Assembly: GCF_938017705.1 (NCBI RefSeq)
Contig: NZ_CALIIS010000038.1
Span: 15,531 to 79,530, forward strand
DNA length: 64,000 nt
Origin: an uncultured Campylobacter sp.
GTDB taxonomy: Bacteria; Campylobacterota; Campylobacteria; Campylobacterales; Campylobacteraceae
Direction: 5' to 3'
Part shown: positions 34,977 to 45,971 of the stretch, piece by piece
How the letters are laid out: each line of letters begins with the position of its first letter
How positions within the stretch are numbered: position 1 is the stretch's first letter
Notes under the pieces: generated by a model
The model's input: only the letters and a program-made list of their open reading frames with translations
What the model was told of the DNA's origin: nothing
The model's database searches: none
Made by a program: the position numbers and the translations under genes

Positions 34977-36400
34977 TATGATCTCCTTAAATTCGATATA
35001 TCATTCGGTTTTTCGACGCAAAATCCCTGAATATAATCGATACCCATTTTATAAAGTTTCATTTGAAATTCCTGCTTATCTACAAAGCGCATTATGGTTT
35101 TGACGTCCGATTTTGCGCAGGCTTCGTTGATGCCTATAAAAATATTTTTTATCTTTTCATCGTCTAAATTTTTATTAAATTCTATGTCATAAACGATAAA
35201 ATCGACGTTTAGAAATTTTAAATACTCAAAGCTCGCGTTTGAGCCGCCGAACTGCGACAGCGCGAAGCTAAATCCAAGTTCGCGAAATCTAATTAAAATT
35301 TCATCAAAGCGCTTGATCTCAGAATAGATAAGCTTTTCGTTAAACTCAAACACGATCTTTTTCGGATCGATTAGGTTATTATCGATGAGCTTTAAAATTT
35401 CATTGCGAAACTCATTATTTCGCAGCGTTTGAGGCATAATCTCGATAAAAATTTTAGCGTCGATATCCTTAAAATAGATGATTCTAGAAATCTGCCTCAT
35501 CATCGAAATATCGTATTTAATATCGTAATGATTTAGAAGCAAAATATCTAAAATTCTACTTTTTGTGATCTTTTCGCCGCTTCTTAGATCAAGCTTCGGA
35601 ATCAAATTTATATGAGATTTTACCCCGTTTTTATCCGCAACGCGCTGATATTTAAAACTGAAATTTTCACTATCTATCGCCTCCATCACGTCGGCGGAAA
35701 ATACGTCTATTAATACTTTCTCTACGTCAATAGCCTTCTCGCCGTGCTCTTCGTCGTCCAGGTGATTTATCTTATAAAATAGCGCATTTACGATATTATG
35801 CAGATTGCGATCATAGGAGCTTGGAAGCATCGTAAATTCGCTTTTAATCTCTACATTTTTGATCGTCTGACTTGAAATTTTATGCTCAAACATCCTCAAA
35901 ATATGGCTTAAATTTGTAGCTTTTGATTCTACACCGAATACGAAGTAGCCGTTTATAAAGCGACCGATCGGAAGGTCCTTAAAACCCTGCTCCGCCATAA
36001 AATTTGAAAGTTCCTTACAATACTCGTATAAAATTTCATCGCCGTTTTTATAACCGTATCGATCGTTTATGTCGATGATATTTTTAATTCGCAAAAGCAC
36101 AATATTTATTTGACGATTTTTAGCTAGATCATTGCTTAAAATTTTCTCGATCTCCTCGCGCACGAATACATGCGTAACGGGATCAATCAGCGTCTTTTGA
36201 AAACCGAAATAAATTTGATAGATAACGTAATAAACATAGCAGATTAAAAGTATCAAAAATAAAATTACGTCGTCAAATTTAAACTCTCCGTTTCGGAACA
36301 AAATAATTCCGAAAACAATTAAAACGCAGGTAAACGGCACCGAAATTTTAAGTGCCGTTATAAAACGATTTTCGCGCTCTTTGGTCTCACTAAATAACAT
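34976..36400 (-). CDS. Membrane protein with degenerate GGDEF and EAL domains
   Basis: 474 residues. Two N-terminal membrane segments (about 14-30 and 42-62), then a GGDEF fold ('DPVTHVFVREEIEKIL', 'DINDRYGYKNGDEIL') in which the active GGDEF loop is replaced by INGYF (in GRFINGYFVFG), and an EAL-like fold in which EAL, the paired Asp of the DDFG loop (here ALSQFGGS) and the ET of the AEGVET loop are lost. Neither c-di-GMP synthesis nor hydrolysis is expected; it may bind nucleotide or proteins. Its ATG directly follows the gyrB TAG, and it is coupled to queF. Confidence 0.85.
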   Translation of the reverse strand: MLFSETKERENRFITALKISVPFTCVLIVFGIILFRNGEFKFDDVILFLILLICYVYYVIYQIYFGFQKTLIDPVTHVFVREEIEKILSNDLAKNRQINIVLLRIKNIIDINDRYGYKNGDEILYEYCKELSNFMAEQGFKDLPIGRFINGYFVFGVESKATNLSHILRMFEHKISSQTIKNVEIKSEFTMLPSSYDRNLHNIVNALFYKINHLDDEEHGEKAIDVEKVLIDVFSADVMEAIDSENFSFKYQRVADKNGVKSHINLIPKLDLRSGEKITKSRILDILLLNHYDIKYDISMMRQISRIIYFKDIDAKIFIEIMPQTLRNNEFRNEILKLIDNNLIDPKKIVFEFNEKLIYSEIKRFDEILIRFRELGFSFALSQFGGSNASFEYLKFLNVDFIVYDIEFNKNLDDEKIKNIFIGINEACAKSDVKTIMRFVDKQEFQMKLYKMGIDYIQGFCVEKPNDISNLRRS

Positions 36401-38722
<2,322 letters not shown>

Positions 38723-39802
38723 TTAAATATTATTTATCGGCATGACAACCGTTTTTAGGTCGTCCGCGCTAAGTACGAACGCCGTATCGGAGTTGTTAAA
38801 ATCAAGCTCAAAAATTTCACTCTCAATATTACTTAAAAAATCAAGCAGAAAGCGATTTTTCACGCCGAAGACTATCTCGCCGTTTATATCGATCGCCGCT
38901 TCAATTTCGGTCTTTGCTTCGGAATTATCTTCGTTGATACTTTCAAAAACCATTCCGTCCTTCTTAATGGTAACCTTCATCTCCTCGCACATTGCATTTA
39001 TCGCTCGCACGCCGCTTACCATCTTATCGCGCGGGATTAAAATTTTATACGCCGTATCGCTTGGGATCACGCGCTCGTAGTTTGGAAATTTGCCGTTTAT
39101 AAGCTTCGTAAAAAACTCAAAATTTTCGCTCACCGCTAGTAGCACGTTTTCGTCGTAGTAAATTTTAATTTTATCCGAAAATAGCTTTTGAATTTCGCCT
39201 ATCGCCTTTTTAGGGATTAAAATTTTAGTATCTAGCTCGCCCGCTTTTGATTGAGTGATCAGCTTATAAACGCTAAGTCGCTTAGTATCGGTTCCGACTA
39301 AATTTAAAAATCCCTCTTTTACGTCGATTAAGGCTCCGTTTAGCTCATATTTCGGATTGTTCGTATCAATTGACGGATATATTTTTTTAAGGCTTCTTCC
39401 TAAAATTCCAGCATTTACGTCAAAGCTATTTTTGCCCTCTATTGTAGGAAAGCTCGGAAAATCCCTCGTTTCAAACATCGGAAGCTTATACTTAGATTTT
39501 TTTTGCTTTACAAATAGCGCTCCATTTACGGTCTCTAAAGTTACGTTATCGTCGCTTAAGCCTTTAATAACGCTAAGAAGTTTGCCTCCATTTGCCGTAG
39601 CTTCTCCCTCTGTTTCTATCGAGACATTTTGTAGATTGTAGCTTAAGCCAATTTCATGATCGGTAGCTTTTATACTAAAAATTCCATCTTTAGCGCTCAT
39701 CAAAAGATGCGAAGTTATTGAGCTTAGATCTTTTTTATCAAGATAGGAACTCGTATTGGAAACTATCTCTTCTAAAAGTTTTTTAGTGATTAACACTTTC
39801 AT
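38723..39802 (-). CDS. dnaN: DNA polymerase III beta subunit (sliding clamp)
   Basis: 359 residues with the three-domain clamp layout and epsilonproteobacterial sequence ('MKVLITKKLLEEIVSNTSSY', C-terminal 'AFVLSADDLKTVVMPINNI'). It encircles DNA and tethers polymerase III. ATG 39802 follows AAAGGAT. It is separated from dnaA by a 159-base AT-rich gap that carries DnaA-box-like sequences. Confidence 0.98.
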   Translation of the reverse strand: MKVLITKKLLEEIVSNTSSYLDKKDLSSITSHLLMSAKDGIFSIKATDHEIGLSYNLQNVSIETEGEATANGGKLLSVIKGLSDDNVTLETVNGALFVKQKKSKYKLPMFETRDFPSFPTIEGKNSFDVNAGILGRSLKKIYPSIDTNNPKYELNGALIDVKEGFLNLVGTDTKRLSVYKLITQSKAGELDTKILIPKKAIGEIQKLFSDKIKIYYDENVLLAVSENFEFFTKLINGKFPNYERVIPSDTAYKILIPRDKMVSGVRAINAMCEEMKVTIKKDGMVFESINEDNSEAKTEIEAAIDINGEIVFGVKNRFLLDFLSNIESEIFELDFNNSDTAFVLSADDLKTVVMPINNI

Positions 39803-39961
39803 ATTTTTATCCTTTTAAATTTTTATCGTTGTTGTAGTTGGTAAGCGGTTTTTGTGAAAAACTCATTTTTAGATCCATTTTTAGGAGGTTTTTATCGTGA
39901 GTAAGAGATCTCATTTTATTCACTTTCATTCACGTTTTTTGATCTATTTTCATAAAATACG
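39803..39961. other. Probable oriC in the dnaA-dnaN gap
   Basis: An AT-rich segment next to DnaA-box-like 9-mers: TTTTCACAA (complement of 39852-39860), TTACTCACG (complement of 39896-39904), TTATTCACT (39916-39924) and TCATTCACG (39926-39934). In C. jejuni and Helicobacter the functional origin lies downstream of dnaA in this gap, so the position fits. Unwinding has not been tested here. Confidence 0.65.
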
Positions 39962-41290
39962 TTAAATTTCATTCTTTTCCTTCTTGGTTATTTTGTTTTT
40001 TAGCTCTTCTATTTTTATCTTTAACATCTCGTCGGTTTGGATGAGTTCGTTGATTTTTTTGATATTTTTGCTGATAGCGCTGTGATCTTTTAGATTAAAG
40101 AATGTTGCGATTTTTGGCATTGAGTTTTGAGTTAGCTGTTTGGTTAGATATATGCAAATTTGGCGCGCTTCTACGACGTTTTTACTTCGCGTTTTACTCT
40201 TTAGCTCGCTAGGTTTTATGTTTAACTCTTTTGAGACGACCTCAATGACGTGTTCTAGGCTCACGCTTGAATATTTTTGATGGATCTGATCTTGAAGCGT
40301 ACTTTTGGTAAATTCCAGCGTGATCTTCGTGCGAAGTATCGATGAATAGGCGTTTAGTTTATTTATTGCACCTTCAATTTCGCGGATATTATCGCCCATA
40401 TTTGCGGCAATATATTCTACGACGTCGTGTGGAATTCTAACGCGATTTTCTTCGCTCTTTTTATTGATAATAGCGATTTTAGTTTCTAGATCCGGCGGGG
40501 TTATGTTTGCTATTATGCCGCTTTCAAATCGCGTTGTGAGGCGACTTTCAAAGCCTTTTAAGAATTTCGGCGGCAGGTCGTTGGTTAGCACGATTTGGCA
40601 GTTTTTGTCTTTTAGCTCGTTAAATGTGTAAAAAAGCTCCTCCTGAGCCTTATCACGCCCGATTAAAAACTGAATATCGTCGATGAGTAAAACGTCGCAG
40701 TTGCGGTATTTTTGTTTAAATTTATCGATTGAGTTGTTTTTGAGATTAAAGACAAAATCATTGGCAAACTGCTCGCTAGTGACGCAGATGACGGTTTTTC
40801 CCTTTTTGATGCAGTAATTTCCGATCGATTGAAGTAGGTGAGTTTTGCCAAGCCCACTAGGTCCGTAGATAAAGAGCGGATTAAAGCGGATTCCAGGCTC
40901 TTTTGCGACGGTAATTGAACACTCAAAAGCAAATTTATTTGAATCGCCGATTATGAAATTTTCAAAATTATAATTTTCGCTTAAAATCGTACTCTTAGGC
41001 TTTTCGGAGATGATTTTTACCTTTTCTTTCGGCGAAATTTTAGATTTTGAGGTAATTTTAACGATTACGTCGTTGAGTCCAAACTGTTTTTTGATAAGCT
41101 CTTTTATTTTTTTGCCATATTTTGTCTGGGTATATTTAGCGATAAACTCGTTAGATGCGTTATAGATGAAAAATTCAGACGTCGAGCTTTTATCGTTAAA
41201 TTTCAAATTTTTGATATATCTAGAGTATTCGGTAGGTAAAATTTCCTTCTCTAGGTTTGACAAAATTTCTTGTGCTTGTGACGTCGCCAT
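39962..41290 (-). CDS. dnaA: Chromosomal replication initiator DnaA
   Basis: 442 residues. AAA+ domain with Walker A 'FIYGPSGLGKTHLLQSIG' and Walker B 'NCDVLLIDDIQFLIG', and the C-terminal DnaA-box-binding domain with 'RSKNVVEARQICIYLTKQLT' and 'FNLKDHSAISKNIKKINELI'. It binds DnaA boxes and melts the origin. ATG 41290. Box-like sequences flank the gene on both sides. Confidence 0.98.
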   Translation of the reverse strand: MATSQAQEILSNLEKEILPTEYSRYIKNLKFNDKSSTSEFFIYNASNEFIAKYTQTKYGKKIKELIKKQFGLNDVIVKITSKSKISPKEKVKIISEKPKSTILSENYNFENFIIGDSNKFAFECSITVAKEPGIRFNPLFIYGPSGLGKTHLLQSIGNYCIKKGKTVICVTSEQFANDFVFNLKNNSIDKFKQKYRNCDVLLIDDIQFLIGRDKAQEELFYTFNELKDKNCQIVLTNDLPPKFLKGFESRLTTRFESGIIANITPPDLETKIAIINKKSEENRVRIPHDVVEYIAANMGDNIREIEGAINKLNAYSSILRTKITLEFTKSTLQDQIHQKYSSVSLEHVIEVVSKELNIKPSELKSKTRSKNVVEARQICIYLTKQLTQNSMPKIATFFNLKDHSAISKNIKKINELIQTDEMLKIKIEELKNKITKKEKNEI

Positions 41291-41356
41291 TGAATTCCCT
41301 TATAAATTAAGATGTCATTTTAGCTAAATTTCACTAAATTTGCGGTAAATTTCAGT

Positions 41357-41385
41357 TTGTTCACCGGTGATTAAGCCGTGAATAA
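41357..41385. other. DnaA-box-like pair upstream of dnaA
   Basis: TTGTTCACC (41357-41365) and TTATTCACG (complement of 41377-41385) lie between dnaA and ruvC. They could autoregulate dnaA or form a second origin part, as oriC1 does in Helicobacter. Confidence 0.45.
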
Positions 41386-41400
41386 GCGTGAAAGGTGGCT

Positions 41401-41880
41401 ATGAAAATTTTAGGAATTGATCCGGGAACCAGAAATTTAGGCTATGCGATTTTGGAAAAAGATGTGAATAAGATTAAACTCATTGAGGCGGGATTAGTAA
41501 AAATGAAGGCCGAAAACGTGCAATTTCAAATGACGCAGATGAGCGAGGCGATCGATCAAATTTTTAGCGCTCATAAGATCGATGAGGTCGCGATAGAATC
41601 GATGTTTTACGCCTACAATCCGCAGTCTGTTTTAAAGCTCGCTCAGTTTCGCGGCGCGCTGGCTCTTAAAATTTTACAAATTTTTGGAAATTTCGCCGAA
41701 TACACGCCGCTTCAGATAAAAAAATCGGTCACGGGCAAAGCAAAGGCGGCGAAGGAGCAGGTCGCCTTCATGGTAAAGCGGATTTTAGGGATTAATAAGG
41801 AGATCAAACCGCTCGACGTTACCGACGCCATTGCCGTTGCGCTCACGCACGCTCACGCGATGCGCCGGGCGCCTAGATAG
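41401..41880 (+). CDS. ruvC: Holliday junction resolvase RuvC
   Basis: 159 residues from ATG 41401 (AAAGG five bases upstream; a GTG at 41395 overlaps the ribosome-binding site). The catalytic acids are in [15 protein letters not shown] (Asp), [14 protein letters not shown] (Glu) and [14 protein letters not shown] (Asp). It cuts Holliday junctions with RuvAB during recombination. Divergent from dnaA and followed by the nitrilase-family gene 9 bases later. Confidence 0.97.
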   Translation: MKILGIDPGTRNLGYAILEKDVNKIKLIEAGLVKMKAENVQFQMTQMSEAIDQIFSAHKIDEVAIESMFYAYNPQSVLKLAQFRGALALKILQIFGNFAEYTPLQIKKSVTGKAKAAKEQVAFMVKRILGINKEIKPLDVTDAIAVALTHAHAMRRAPR

Positions 41881-41889
41881 GAGAAAGAG

Positions 41890-42696
41890 TTGAAAATCGC
41901 AATCTTACAAATGAACGTGAAGCTCGCCTCTACTGTCGCGGATTGCGAGCAAAATTTTATCCGAGCGCGAGAGCTTATAGATCGCGCGTTAAAACGCGGC
42001 GCGGACGTAGTGGTGCTGTCCGAGGCCTTTAATACGGGCTTTTGCGTGCAAAATTTCAAGCGCTTAGCCGATGCGGGAGCTGCGCGAACGAAGGGATTTT
42101 TAAGCGAAATTTCGCAAAACTGTGGAGCTGTTTTAATAGGCGGATCGATAAACTCCGAGCGAGATAAAATTTATAATTCTGCTTTCGTCTATCAAAACGG
42201 AGCCGAAATTTTACGCTACGACAAGATCCACGCTTTCTCGCTCGCTCGCGAAAACGAGATCGTAAGCAGCGGCGATAAGCTAGGCATTTGCGAGATAAAA
42301 TTTCAAAATCGCGCAGTTAAAATCGGCGTCGCGGTCTGCTATGATCTGCGCTTTTGTGAAATTTTTCGCGCCTTAGCGCTTCGCGGCGCGCAGATAGTTT
42401 TTGTGATTGCGCAGTTTGCGCAAAGTCGCATAGAGCATTTTATCACGCTTGCTAAGGCCCGCGCGATCGAAAATCAAATTTTTATCTGCGCGGTAAACGG
42501 CTGCGGCGATACGGGGCAGGGCGAGAGTTTCGGCGGAAATTCCATGCTGATCGGTCCCGGCGGTGAGATCGTCGCGCGCCTAGGCAAAAAAGAGGCCGTG
42601 AAGATTGCTCGAGCGGATTTAAATGAAATTTTAAAATTTCGCGCTAAAATGGATCTTTTAAAAGATATGAAACCTGAAATTTATAAGGAGTTTTGA
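41890..42696 (+). CDS. Carbon-nitrogen hydrolase (nitrilase superfamily)
   Basis: 268 residues. The catalytic triad is visible: Glu in VVVLSEAFNTGF (about residue 45), Lys in ILRYDKIHAFS and Cys in IGVAVCYDLRFCEIFRALAL. The closest functional group is the omega-amidase / YafV type acting on small amides, but specificity is not certain. TTG 41890 follows AGGAGAAAG. The stop TGA shares a base with the next ATG, giving an operon ruvC-nitrilase-isochorismatase. Confidence 0.88.
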   Translation: MKIAILQMNVKLASTVADCEQNFIRARELIDRALKRGADVVVLSEAFNTGFCVQNFKRLADAGAARTKGFLSEISQNCGAVLIGGSINSERDKIYNSAFVYQNGAEILRYDKIHAFSLARENEIVSSGDKLGICEIKFQNRAVKIGVAVCYDLRFCEIFRALALRGAQIVFVIAQFAQSRIEHFITLAKARAIENQIFICAVNGCGDTGQGESFGGNSMLIGPGGEIVARLGKKEAVKIARADLNEILKFRAKMDLLKDMKPEIYKEF

Positions 42697-43223
42697 TGAA
42701 AACTTTGGTATTTGTGATCGATATGTTAAACGGCTTCGTAAAATTCGGCGCGATGGCCGATCCTAGCATAGCAAAGATCGCTCCTGCGGTGATTAGGCAG
42801 ATTGAGGCGGCTAAAAACGTGCATTTCATCTGTGACGCTCACGCCGAGCGGGATCTGGAGATGAAGCGATATCCGGTTCACTGTCTAAAAGGCTCGCCAG
42901 AATCGGAGGTGATCGAGGAGCTTGCGCCGTTTGTAAGCGAGCAAAACGTCACTTTTAAGCGCAGCACGAACGGCTTTCATAATTTGGATAAGAAAATTTT
43001 AGAGGGCTTTGATCGCTTCGTAATTACGGGCTGCTGCACCGACATCTGCGTGATGCAGTTTGCGCTTAGCTTGCGAACCTATCTTAACGAAATTGGCGCC
43101 GATAAAGACGTCGTCGTTCCGCGAGGTGCGGTAGCTACCTACGATGCGCCGAATCATGAACGCGGTTACTACGACGAATGTGCGCTAAGCTTAATGCAAA
43201 ATGCAGGAATTTTGGTAGTTTAA
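42696..43223 (+). CDS. Isochorismatase-family cysteine hydrolase, nicotinamidase-like
   Basis: 175 residues from ATG 42696 (AAGGAG upstream). Catalytic Asp is in VIDMLNGFVKFG, Lys in VTFKRSTNGFHN and Cys in ITGCCTDICVMQFALSL; the preceding CDAHAERDLEMKRYPVHC resembles the metal-binding loop of nicotinamidases. It likely deamidates nicotinamide or a similar amide in NAD salvage (inference). It overlaps the upstream amidase gene by one base, a link between two amide hydrolases. Confidence 0.85.
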   Translation: MKTLVFVIDMLNGFVKFGAMADPSIAKIAPAVIRQIEAAKNVHFICDAHAERDLEMKRYPVHCLKGSPESEVIEELAPFVSEQNVTFKRSTNGFHNLDKKILEGFDRFVITGCCTDICVMQFALSLRTYLNEIGADKDVVVPRGAVATYDAPNHERGYYDECALSLMQNAGILVV

Positions 43224-43355
43224 GCTGTACTTAGATTAAACAGAATTTCAAGCTAAATTTTCTAGCTTATAAATTTTAAAATTTAGAGCCGCTCTTAAAA
43301 TTTTGAAATTTTGTGTTGCTCGTAAAATTTTAAAGTTTTAATCTTTTTATGGAAT

Positions 43356-44519
43356 TTAGCTTTGTTTCACCGCGACTGCTTTTGCGACGAAAAATCCCAC
43401 TACTCCAGAAATTATCGAGCCTAAAAATACCGCGAGCTTGTCTGTGTAATGATACATATCGCTGCCGCCGTATGCTAAGCCGTCAACGAAAAGCGCCATC
43501 GTAAAGCCGATACCACAGATGATCGCCACTGCGTAAAGCTGCATCCAGCCTGCGTTTTCCGGCATGTAGGCGATTTTGGCTTTGATTAAGATCCAGCTGA
43601 AAGTAAAAATTCCGATCTGTTTGCCGAAAAATAGCCCGAGCATGATGCCCATCGGTACGGGACCGAAAAGAAAACTAGGGCTGATACCAGCTAGCGAGAC
43701 GCCAGCATTCGTAAAAGCAAAGATCGGCAAGATGAAGAAATTTACGGGGTAGGCTAGGCCGTGTTCCATATCCTTTAGCATCGAGCCCGAGCAGGTCTTA
43801 AGCGGGATACAAAAGCCCGCGAGTACTCCCGCGATGGTCGCGTGGATACCTGAGTTTAGCACCATTACCCACAGCACGATGGCGACGATGATGAATGGAA
43901 GCTTTTTATCAACGCCGAATCTGCTCATTGCTAGCATTATTACGATACAGGCAACCGCGCCACCTAGATAGATTGCATTTATATCCGAGGAATAAAACAA
44001 AGCGATGATTAAAATTGCACACAAATCGTCCATTATCGCAAGCGTCAAAACAAAAATTTTAAGGCTAGCCGGGATTTTTTTGCCCAAAAGTGCCATAACG
44101 CCCACGGCAAAGGCTATATCTGTCGCCGTAGGGATTGCCCAGCCCTTCATCGCGACGGCATCGCCCCAGTTAATGATCGAAAATATAATCGCAGGCATCA
44201 TTACTCCGCCCAGAGCCGCGAAGCTAGGAAGTAAAATTTGAGAGAAATGGCGTAGCTGCCCTTCGATCTTTTCGCGCTTGAGCTCAAGTCCAATGGCAAA
44301 GAAAAATATAGCCATGAGCACGTCGTTTACTAAAAAATGCATCGATTCATCGAGCTTTGCAGGGCCGACGCCTATGGTGAAGTTTAGATGTAAAAACGCC
44401 TCATAGTATTTTGATAAAAAACCTACGTTTTGAGCTACGATTGCAAAGACCGCGGATAAAAGCAGTATAATTCCCGCGCTACTTTCGCTCGATAAAATTT
44501 TTCTTATGATCTGCCGCAC
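43356..44519 (-). CDS. nhaA: Na+/H+ antiporter NhaA
   Basis: 387 residues with about twelve membrane helices and the NhaA signatures: 'FAIGLELKREKIEGQL', 'GGVMMPAIIFSIINWG', 'ATDIAFAVGVMALLGKKIP' and the ion-binding Asp-Asp of VLTLAIMDDLCAILI. It exchanges Na+ for H+ across the inner membrane. The start is GTG 44519 with AAAGGAAG; an overlapping ATG is out of frame. Monocistronic. Confidence 0.97.
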   Translation of the reverse strand: MRQIIRKILSSESSAGIILLLSAVFAIVAQNVGFLSKYYEAFLHLNFTIGVGPAKLDESMHFLVNDVLMAIFFFAIGLELKREKIEGQLRHFSQILLPSFAALGGVMMPAIIFSIINWGDAVAMKGWAIPTATDIAFAVGVMALLGKKIPASLKIFVLTLAIMDDLCAILIIALFYSSDINAIYLGGAVACIVIMLAMSRFGVDKKLPFIIVAIVLWVMVLNSGIHATIAGVLAGFCIPLKTCSGSMLKDMEHGLAYPVNFFILPIFAFTNAGVSLAGISPSFLFGPVPMGIMLGLFFGKQIGIFTFSWILIKAKIAYMPENAGWMQLYAVAIICGIGFTMALFVDGLAYGGSDMYHYTDKLAVFLGSIISGVVGFFVAKAVAVKQS

Positions 44520-44582
44520 ATGCTTCCTTTAAAATTTTGCTCTAATTTTATGCAAATTTTAATTAAATTTTTATCAAAGCGC

Positions 44583-45023
44583 TTAGTTGCTCGGTAAATT
44601 CGGCATTATTAGCATCGCATAAAGTATTATAAACATCAGGATCGTAGGACCTTCGTTGATCGCACGAAAGTACTTTCCGCTCCTGTGGCACTCGTTTTTT
44701 TCAAATTTATACATATAATAATACAGCCACAAATGATAACAGATTAGCAAAACTCCGGCTAGCAGCTTTAGATGAAAATATCCCATCTTCATAAGCCCCG
44801 GATTTAAAACGATAAGCATTACGCCGCTAAAAACCGTCACGACCATCGCTATCCAGCCGATCGCATGATACAGCATCCGCTCCATCTTTTTAACGACCTT
44901 TACAAAATCCGGCTTGTCTAAATTTTCAGCGTGATAAACATACAGGCGCGGCATATAAAACAGCATCGCCATCCATGAAATAAAGCCCGCAAAATGGACA
45001 AATTTAAACCAATAGTAACTCAT
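44583..45023 (-). CDS. hemJ: Protoporphyrinogen IX oxidase HemJ
   Basis: 146 residues, four membrane helices. 'YYWFKFVHFAGFISWMAMLF' (with His10), 'MPRLYVYHAEN' and 'MGYFHLKLLAGVLLICYHLW' match HemJ (formerly UPF0093), which oxidises protoporphyrinogen IX in haem synthesis in many epsilonproteobacteria. ATG 45023. It follows the TM2/SHOCT gene and lspA on the same strand with short gaps, probably one transcript. Confidence 0.93.
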   Translation of the reverse strand: MSYYWFKFVHFAGFISWMAMLFYMPRLYVYHAENLDKPDFVKVVKKMERMLYHAIGWIAMVVTVFSGVMLIVLNPGLMKMGYFHLKLLAGVLLICYHLWLYYYMYKFEKNECHRSGKYFRAINEGPTILMFIILYAMLIMPNLPSN

Positions 45024-45032
45024 TTTTTCTCC

Positions 45033-45425
45033 TTAATCTCTCATTAAAATTTCTTTTCGCGCCTCGAATTCCTCTTTAGAAATCGCGCCTTTTTGATACA
45101 GCTCAAAGAGCGCATCGACTTTTTTTAGACGTCCTTCGTAGTCGTCTTCCTCCGTCTCACTTGCAAAAGCATTTAAATCTTCTACCCAAATTCCTACGAA
45201 AAATATATCTAGCAAAATCCAAATTCCCCAAATCGCCCAAAACAAAAAGCCCACCAAAAACCATAGTGTAAAACTTCCCAGCCAAAATAGCGCGATTTGA
45301 GCAAATCCGCTGATAAATTTGCCGCAATAAATTCTATGCAGTCCGCCGCCGATCGGCATAGCTGCGATCCACGAAAACGCACCTAAAAACCAAAGCGCGT
45401 AAGCGATATAATTATTTCTCTTCAT
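45033..45425 (-). CDS. TM2-type membrane protein with C-terminal SHOCT motif
   Basis: 130 residues: a TM2-like pair of membrane helices ('IGGGLHRIYCGKFISGFAQI' then 'GIWILLDIFFVGIWVEDLN') and a C-terminal SHOCT helix pair 'KVDALFELYQKGAISKEEFEARKEIL'. SHOCT segments are small interaction modules. Role unknown. It overlaps lspA by 14 bases and precedes hemJ by 9 bases. Confidence 0.85.
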   Translation of the reverse strand: MKRNNYIAYALWFLGAFSWIAAMPIGGGLHRIYCGKFISGFAQIALFWLGSFTLWFLVGFLFWAIWGIWILLDIFFVGIWVEDLNAFASETEEDDYEGRLKKVDALFELYQKGAISKEEFEARKEILMRD

Positions 45426-45873
45426 TTTTCTCCTTTTTTGCGGTGCGTAAGCCCTGAAAAATAAAAATCACTACGGCCAGATCTATCATCACGTCGGCGA
45501 AATTAAACACCGCAAACTCAAACCATTTATGCCACGCAACGTAATCCACGACGCCGCCGCGAATGAAGCGATCAAGTAAATTTGAACAACCTCCCGCGAG
45601 CATCAGCGCAAACGGCATCCAATGCTCGCAAAAGAGCTTTTTATGACAAAATACATACGCCGCAAGCGCTGAGATCAGCGCGATCTGGATAAATTTTAAA
45701 TTTTCGCCCAAAAAGGCAAACATCGAAAACGCAACGCCGCGATTAAGCGTAAGCTCTAGCGAAAAAAACTCTCCTTGCCACGAAAAGCCGTTTAAAAACA
45801 GAAGTTTGATCGCTTGATCGATCGCAAAGATCGCCGCAAAAAGCAGGATAAATTTAATACAGGTCTTAGCCAT
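45412..45873 (-). CDS. lspA: Lipoprotein signal peptidase LspA
   Basis: 153 residues, four membrane helices, type II signal peptidase. The catalytic aspartates are in AGGCSNLLDRFIRGGVVDY and FAVFNFADVMIDLAVVIF. It cleaves lipoprotein signals at the lipobox, e.g. of the M48 protease and the ankyrin-like lipoprotein here. It lies about 100 bases downstream of glmM on the same strand, an arrangement common in Campylobacter. Confidence 0.96.
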   Translation of the reverse strand: MAKTCIKFILLFAAIFAIDQAIKLLFLNGFSWQGEFFSLELTLNRGVAFSMFAFLGENLKFIQIALISALAAYVFCHKKLFCEHWMPFALMLAGGCSNLLDRFIRGGVVDYVAWHKWFEFAVFNFADVMIDLAVVIFIFQGLRTAKKEKNEEK

Positions 45874-45971
45874 CTCGCAGCCTAAATTTAAATATGTAAA
45901 GCCTGCATTTTTTATCCGCGCCTTTTGTACCGAGCCATGAGCTTGTCGCGCCGTAAAATTTCACCGCAACG

